NCBI RefSeq assembly: GCF_003063625.1
Contig: NZ_CP026604.1
Coordinates: 1,178,001-1,242,000, forward strand
DNA length: 64,000 nt
DNA from: Saccharobesus litoralis
Lineage (GTDB): Bacteria > Pseudomonadota > Gammaproteobacteria > Enterobacterales > Alteromonadaceae
Direction: 5' to 3'
Each line of letters starts with the position of its first letter. Position 1 is the first letter of the stretch. The notes under the pieces were generated by a model. That model was not told the origin of the DNA. It ran no database searches and saw nothing but the letters and a program-made list of their open reading frames with translations. This document shows positions 22,701 to 31,700 of this stretch, piece by piece. The position numbers were made by a program, and so were the translations under genes.

Positions 22701-25700
22701 ACCTAGTCAACTGCTGGTGACACGAGCTAAGCGCAGCTCGTAAATCCGCAATATTAGTCACACTAAAAGCTAAACGATGGCTAAGCGCAGCACGGCCAAC
22801 CTGCAGTGTATAAGCAACATCAGCAAGACGGATATCATTTGCGGTTGCTAACCAGTTTTCTAGCTTACTAATTTGGCCCTGCAAGCTAGTGAAGCTTTGT
22901 GCCGACAATACAATAAGTTGCTCGTTAAGTGCTTCATCTCCGCCAGTTTGATGCTGTTTTTCTGATTCTGAGCGTTCGATATTCGAGTACTCTTCAACAA
23001 CCAAATAAGTATTGCTGCCGCCAGCACCTAGTGAGGCAATTGCAGCACAACGTTTTTGGCCTGATTCAGCTTGCCAAGCAGTAATTTGCTGCGGAATGTA
23101 TAACTGCGAGCTATTGAAATCTAATGCTGGATTGAGCTTGTCTGAATGCAATGACGGCACTAAAGTTTGATGCTTAAGCTGCAACGCCACTTTAGTTAAA
23201 GCGACAATGCCTGCCGCGCCTTCTAAATGGCCAATATTGGATTTAACCGAGCCTAACGCGACAGATTGCTGCGCTTGGTCATCGGCTTTTAATAAACGAT
23301 TAAGCGCATTAAACTCAATTGGATCACCAAGTGCAGTGCCAGTACCATGCGCTTCGATATAGCTTAAGTCTTGTAAACTAACACCGGCATTTTGCAATGC
23401 CGTTTGTAAACCTTCGCTTTGGGCATTTGGGTTTGGCACGGTAAAACCATTGGTTTTACCGTTGTGGTTAGTTGCACCACCTTTGATGACCGCATAAATT
23501 TGATCGCCATCGCGCTCAGCGTCGGCCAAAGGTTTAAGTAATACAGCGCCAACACCTTCGCCCGGCACGTAACCATCACCGCCTTCACCAAAACTGCGGC
23601 AGCGACCATCACTAGCCAGCATCTGCATTTGGGTTAAAGTTTGGTATTTGTATGGATGCAGCGATAAGTTAACACCGCCAGCAATCGCCGCCTTACACTC
23701 ACCTTTTTTAATACTCTCGCATGCTTGATGGATCGCTAACAAGGACGATGAACAGGCTGTGTCGATACTGACGCTAGGGCCATGTAAATCAAAGAAATAC
23801 GAAACACGGTTGGCAATAGATGCATCCCAGCTGTAGGACATACTCGGCTGGCCTTTGGCTGTATTTTCCAAACCTAGCTGCGAATACTGATTCCACATGC
23901 TACCGGCAAAAACACCTACCTTACGTTCGCGTTCAGCCTGACCAAAATAACTTGGTGCATAGCCAGCATCTTCTAATGTTTGCCAAACGGTTTGCAGGAA
24001 TAAACGTTCCTGCGGATCCATCGTTTTGGCTTGCTCTGGCAAGATATTAAATAGGTTAGTATCAAACTCAGCAATACCATTGATAAAGCCACCCCATTTG
24101 CCACTCGACTTACCAAGCTCAATGGTGTTTGCGACATACTCTTGATTTAGATCCCAACGCGATGCGGGGATCTCTTCAATACAGTCTCTAGCGGCCAGTA
24201 AGTTTTGCCAAAATTCGTCTAGGTTGTCAGCCTTAGGATATTTACCACTAATACCAACTATTGCGATATCGCCTTGTGGTTGGCCGTTTGCTTGTGAACC
24301 ACTAATTTGAGCACGATTGTTTTGCAAACGTAACTGGGCAAAATCCCAACGCAAAGCATGTTGGCTTGGCTGGTTGGCTTGCTTTTCTGAAACCTTGCTA
24401 ACTTGTGCCGAATTTGTAACCTCAACCTCAGTGTCTAAAGGGCTTTCAACAATAACTTGAGTTAGCTGTTCGCTATGTTGTTCAACAAAGTAGCCCGCCA
24501 AACTTGAGATGTTCTGATATTCGTAGAATAACGTTTTTGATAATTCACCAAACTTAGCTTCTAACGCTTCGTTCAATGCCATTATCATCACGGAATCGAT
24601 GCCGTATTTTTCCAGCGCAACAGCTGAATCAATATCAGCTACATCTAGCTTGGTGACTTTGCCCAACGCTTGCTTTAAATACAACTCAACCGCAGGCAAT
24701 TGCTCGGACTCACCTGCTTGGGCTGAACTCTCTGCATTGTTCTTTTTAACTGGATCAGCTTCTGAATCACTTAACGACGTACCTAAATTGCTAATGGTTT
24801 GTGTGGTAAAGCGCTCAACAATTGCAAACTGCTGCCCTTGCTCATCAACTAACTGCAGTTGGTAATGGTTTTGGTACTGGTTTTGTGCAGAGCTCGCTGG
24901 TGCTCCCGTACTCGATTCGGTTGGCAATTGGGTCGCCAATACATAGAACTCTGCCGGTAATGCATGAACACTATATAAATTGCTCAACTCGCGCGGCACC
25001 TGCAATTGCCCAGCTGTACCATTAGTTTGCTGGCCAATAAACAAGCATGTGCGCAATGCGCAATCAAGTAATGCTGGATTTAGGTAACAATCAGATTGAT
25101 CAGTGTGCTGACTGCCTCCAGTGCGAACATGTGCTAGTGCGAAGTTAGGACTTGACCAAATGGTTTCGATTGCTGTGTATTTGCCACTAAGCTCAATAGC
25201 AAATTGACTAAAGACACGTTGTACATCGCCACTGGCTAAGATCTGACCTTTTTGCTGATAGGCATTTAAATTGATTTGCGCCGACGTTTTAGCTGCTATT
25301 TGCTGCTGTTCAGCCAACGCTAAACGCGCTTGCATATAAACGGTCTGCTCACTGCTTTTTGCAATAGCCGACTTTTGGGCTTGTGACGAGAAAGCGTGTT
25401 CTTGTGCTGAGAAAGCGTCTGGGTGCGCTGTGCGCACTTCGCACAGTGCAAAGTTAGCTGGATCACGTACAACTTCAGTATGTAGCGCCACTGAAGCGCT
25501 ATCAGCATTAAGGTTAATAGGCGCTAACCAATCGATTTGGCTAATGTGCAAACCGACTTGCTCAGTTACTTCGTGACCTTGAGCTAAAGCCGCTGCTTGC
25601 ACGGCTAATTCAGCTAATGCCGCACCGGCAACAATTGCTTGGCCGTTAACTAAATGACCTTGATAATGCGGCTGCTGGGCATTGAGTAAACTTAGATACG

Positions 25701-28700
25701 TTTGTTGTTCTAATGTCGAAACATTTTGGGCAATTAAACTAGTTAACTCACCGGCGACTTGACTGTTTTTAGAACTTTCGTGCGGTAAAGGCGTCCAGAA
25801 ACGTTTGGTAGTGAAGACATAGCCCGGAATATGAATACGCTTAGCGTTACGGGTAATTTGACTCCAATCAACGTCGCCACCATTAACCCAAATAGTTGCT
25901 AAACTAGCTTGCGCATTTTGCTGATACCAATCGCTCAGCATTTGCTGACCTTGATTGATAATTTGTTGAATACCCGCAGCTTTTGATGCTTGTCCGACTA
26001 AGATATTGTCAGTTGCTACCTCTGTGTTTTCTGCATCTAAATAAGTTGCAATTACGGTAGTTAACTCGGCAATATTATTGGCAATAAACGCTAAACGAAA
26101 CTCGAAGTTTTCACGCCCCACTTGGCTGGTATAGGCTAAATCAGCTAAGTTAATCTCGGTATTTTGTTCAATAAAGCCAGCTAACTGCGCAGCAGCTTGC
26201 TGCAATGCTTGCTGGTTATGAGCCGACAACAACACAGCTTGGGGCTGCTGTTGCACGCCATGTTGCTCACCAACGACTTTAGTTTCAGCAAGCTGTTCAG
26301 TGACAAATTCTTCGATAACAATATGCGCATTGCTACCGCCAGCACCAAACGAGCTAATTGCCGCTAAACGCGGTACTTCAATACTTTGCTGATTATCTGG
26401 ATCGACAAATTGTGGGCGTTGCCATTGACCCAATTCTTGTTGCACGGCAAACGGTGAGCGTGAAAAATCGATATTGCTGTTTAGTTCAGTGGAATGAATC
26501 GATGGCGCAATTTGTTTGTGCTTGAGCTGCAACAATACTTTAGTCAGCGCTGCAATACCTGCCGCCGCTTCTAAGTGGCCGATATTGGCTTTAACCGAAC
26601 CTATCGCACAATATTGCTTATCATCCTGCTGGAATGCTTTATTGAGACCTATCATCTCAACTGGGTCACCCAAGCTAGTGCCTGTGCCATGTGCTTCAAC
26701 GTAACTGACGTGACGTGGATTTACACCCGATTTAGCAAAGGCATCTTTAATGAGTGCACTTTGGCGATTAGGGTTTGGCACGGTAAAGCCACTGGTTTTA
26801 CCTCCGTGGTTTAACGCAGAGCCTTTAATAACCGCATAAATATCGTCGCCATCTGCTTTTGCTTGCGCCAACGGTTTAAGTACCACTGCACCGACACCAT
26901 CGCCAGGTACATAACCATCACCACCTTCACCGAAGCTACGACAGCGACCATCAGTCGATAAGAACTGCATTTCAGATAACAAGTTGTACTTGTTTGGGTG
27001 CAATGTCAGGTTAACGCCACCGGCAATCGCAACGTCAACTTCGCCACGTTTTAAGCTTTCACAAGCCATATGAATTGCCGTTAATGAAGATGAACACGCG
27101 GTATCAATGGCTAAACTTGGGCCAGAAAAATTGTAAAAATACGATAAGCGGTTAGCGATAGCCCAATAGAAAGAACGTGGGGTTGTCCATTGGCTGGCAT
27201 TTTGGCTTTGCACACCATGCAACTGGTAATCACCCCACATGACACCGACAAATACACCGACTGGATTGTTATCACCCGCTACCTTTTGTTTGGCGTTAGC
27301 ACGTTTTGACAAGGTTTGAGGTGTGTAACCAGAATCTTGAATAGCATGAGTTGCGGTTTGCAAGAACAAGCGCTCTTGCGGGTCCATCGTCTCGGCTTCT
27401 TTTGGCGAGATGTTGAAATACATCGCATCGAACTGATCAACATCAGATAAGAAGCCACCCCATTTGCTATAACTCTTGCCCGCAGTTTGTTTACCCGGCT
27501 GATAGAACTGCTGCCAATCCCATAAATGCTCAGGCACTTCTTGCACACTGTCTTTGCCACTGGCTAAGTTTTGCCAGAACTCATCTAGGTTGCTAGCTTG
27601 AGGATAGCGGCCAGAGACACCAATAATGGCAATATCATCGTCATTGATGCTTTGTTCTAATCGATCAGCTTTTGCAAACTTTTGAGTCGGCTTAACCACT
27701 TTAGTCGGTGCCAACTTAGCGGAAAAACGCAACGATTGCTGTGCTTGGTCAACATTTTCAATAGCAAAATCAGACTGTACTGTTGCGGTTTTAGCGGGTT
27801 GTTTAGTGCCTTTATCTGCTGCCGAGCTACCTTCTGTTTTAGCACTAAAATGTTCGCTGTGATTAGTTGCAAAATAATCGGCTAATTCATCTATCGTTTG
27901 GTATTCAAAGAATAGTGTTTTTGGCAGGCTGGTGAATTGCTTTTCCATGATATTGATAAGATCAATCATCACGATAGAATCAAAACCGTAGCGCTCAAAT
28001 GAACTGGTTGGGTCAATTCGCTCAGCTGGAATTTTTAACTCTTGGGCAAATAATTCACTTAAATATTTTATGGCTGCAGGTTTTGCACTTTCAGTATTGT
28101 CAGAACCTTTGTCAGCATTGCTTGCTGGATTTTCTTGCGGATCAGGTTCAGTCAAACCAAGCACCGACTGAATTTTTGCTTGATCGCCTTCAAGTACCGC
28201 TAACTGATCAATATTGGCTTGCAAACCATCGATTAGCGCTTGAATGCCAGTATCATTTTCTAATGGCGTAAAACCAAAGTTGCGCGTCAGTACTGCTTCT
28301 TCTTTGTCGGTTAAACGCATACCGCCATTTTTCCAATACGGCCAGTTAATCGCTAAGCTGCGGCCCGAACGCTCGCCCTGCTCGACTAGTTGATTACGCT
28401 GGGCACAGAAATTATCTTGGAAGGCATTGGCATAACCATAGTCAGCTTGGCCTAAGTTACCCAAAATAGCCGTTACAGACGAGAACAAGCAGAAGAAATC
28501 GAGTTCTATATCGGCAGTCAGTTGGTCGAGTAAGCTAGCGCCAACGACTTTCGGTTGAGTCACGCGGACAAACGCATCTGCCGTTTTCTTTAGAATGAAG
28601 TTATCTTCAATCGTACCTGCAGAATGAATAATACCGTTTAATTGCGAACCAATGTCGCTTATTACTTGGCTCAAGCTTGTTTGGTTGTTGACATCACAGA

Positions 28701-31700
28701 CAATGTAATGCGCTTGGCCAAATTCAGTTAATTGGTTTAACTGATCAAGTTTTTGCTGTTTGTTGTCATCAAGCTTTGAACGGCCAGTTAAGTAAACTTG
28801 CGCATTGAAGTTTTCTAGCAAGTATTTGGCAAACACTAAGCCAATACCGCCCATACCGCCGGTGATCAAATAATGACCTTGGTGGCGTAATGCGGTTATG
28901 TCTTCTCTGATCTCAGCTTTGGCTAGTTGACTAAAGCTGCGGCTAAAACGCTGTATTCCTTTATTGTTAGCGTCTTCAAGCTTTGTGCCTTGATAAAGTA
29001 CTTCAAACCCTTGACTCTGAGTTTGCCAATCAGTTGTAATAAATTGATTAAGCGAATTAAAGTCTGCCGTAACATTTTCTAGTAATGATTGCTCAACAGT
29101 GAAAACTCTGCCTTTAAAGTTTGGCTTCTCAACTTTTAAAGTTTTAAATAAACCCGCCAGTGCTTGGATATAGGGTAAGGCAGCTGTATTGTCTTTTGCG
29201 GCTAATACGCTAATCTGCAACGACTTACATTGGGTAATTAACGATTTAATTAACAAGAATACATTGAGACCAACATCTGTGAATTGAATGTCTGAATCAG
29301 CTAGTTGGCTGAAATCGAAAATCAAACGCTGTGGCAATTTACCTATCGTTTTTAGTTGCTCAACAACGGCTTGATAACGTTCTAATTGGTTAGCTTGAAC
29401 CTGATAAACTGTATTCGTTTGAGCTGCGTCGATTTGAGCTGCTTGGCTATCTGATTCATTAGCGACAATCTGTAACAACTGACACGTATCTGTTGCCGTA
29501 ATAGAAGTGCTAACCGTGGAAACGTATAAGGTTTGTTGTGCATCAAGGCTTTTCTCTGTTTCACCTGATACTTCACCTACTACCTCAGCGGCTTTAGTCA
29601 AAGCAGAGGGTAACCAGACTGGGTAATAATAGTGCTGTAAAATGTCAGTCGCTGTTTCAGCTTCGCCTTCAGGAGCTAGTGCAACGACTTGTTGTTTATC
29701 GCTAACCGCTGGGTTTTCACCATCACCTTTCATTTCACGCAAAATAAAGTTATCGACTTGTACCAGTGGTTTACCTTCTAAATCCGTTAACACTAAGTCG
29801 AATTGCTTTTTCGCTTGGTCGATAATACGTGAATAAACCAAGACTTCAGTTTGCATTGGCGCAATCAGTTTTACGCTAGAGAAATGGAACGGCAATATTT
29901 TAACGTCGTAGTCGTTAGTGTATTGCACATGCATCATTGCGGTTTGCACGATGCCATCCATTAATGCGGGATGAAAAGCAAATTGTTCAAATTCAGCCAA
30001 TAAATTATCAGGCAACACAAGCTTTGCTATTGCTTGGTCGCCATTAAACTGCATGCGTTTTAGCACTTGAAAACTGCGTTTTTGAATGATGCCAGTTTCA
30101 ATAAACTTAGGGTAAACATCGCTGATTGCCCATTCGTCATTCATTTGTGCTTGTAGTGCTGGAACATCTAATTGCGCTACCGCAGTTGGCTGGTAATCAG
30201 CATCTGGCCAAGCGATTTTGCCACGCGAGAAAATCGTCTCAGTGACTGGATCGTGTATTTGATAATTCAGGTCTTGCTCATCAACGGTTAAATCAATTTC
30301 AACTCGACGCTCTTCAGGAACCGAAATAACGTTAGAGAACCAAACATCGCGAATTTCCACCGCCATTTCAGCCACTGCTTCTGACGCACATTTGCGCGCC
30401 ATTTCTAGGTGACAAACACCTGGGATCACGTAAGTTTCATTAACCAAATGGTCGCGCAACACAAACTCGCTGGTGCGGAAAGTTTTAGCGAATTTTTGCT
30501 GATAGACAGTCGAAATATTTTCATCGACTAACGGGTGCAACAAATTGTTATTTGGCGTTAAATCCACCAATGGCACAAGCGGATAGCCTTCTAACAACCA
30601 TGAACGTTCTTTAGCAAAAGCATAAGTCGGCAATGGTACTTTTCGGCTGTTTTGCTGTAGCGCGCTAAATAAAGCTAAATCAGTTTTTTCACATTCACCG
30701 CTAACCCAAGCTTTAGCCCAGTCAACAAGCTCAAGTTGTTGCTCTGCCGAGCCGTCAGTTTGATTATCTTTTGCCGTTGCAAGCAGTACGTAGTTAATGG
30801 TTTGCCATTGTTCAGTTTCGGTCGCCGCCAATTGATTCAATTGTTGTTGTAGCTCGTCAATTGATGAAGCCAAAATAACCAGTCGTTCTGTTTCGGCTTG
30901 GCGTCCCGCTAACAAGCTGCTGGCAATATTAATTAGACTGTAACAACTGGCTGTTTCGGCTGGTAATAAACTGACTTCGGTGTTAAAGAAGTCTGCTAAA
31001 TCAGCAACCATTTGGGCTAGTTGCGCTTGGCTTTGCGCAGATAGAACGACGGGTAATTGACCAAAGTCTTTTGAAGTGAAATTTTGCTCACTTATATAGT
31101 TTTGAGCAATTAAATGCGCGTTTGAGCCGCCTGCGCCGAATGAACTTAATCCAGCGACCATAGCTGGGGCATCGGCTTGGCCGACGCTATTATCAACGTG
31201 GCTAGCAGCCCACTTTTGGTTTTCTTTAACTAAGTAAAATGGCGAATCTGCTAATTTTAATTTCGGGTTTTCGTTCTCTGCATGCAAGCTTGCCGGCAAG
31301 GTTTGGTTTTGCATCGACAGCAAGATTTTAATCAAGCCTGCGACACCAGCTGCCGCTTCTAAATGACCAATATTTGATTTTAACGAGCCAATCGCGCAGA
31401 ACTGTTTTTGCTGATCTGCTGCTGCAAGTGAATCCGGCGCAAATGCATTAGTTAGGCCGGTAATTTCAATTGGGTCGCCTAACTCAGTACCTGTGCCATG
31501 ACATTCAACATAATTAACCTTGTTAGCGGCAATGCCCGCGCGATCGATAGCCGTTTTAATTAAATCTGTATGAGCCACTGGGTTGGGTACGGTATAGCCA
31601 GTCACTTTGCCACCATGATTGGTAGACGTACCGCGAATAACACCATAGATGAAATCACCATCGCGTTCGGCTTGCGCTAATGGTTTAAGTAACACCGTGG

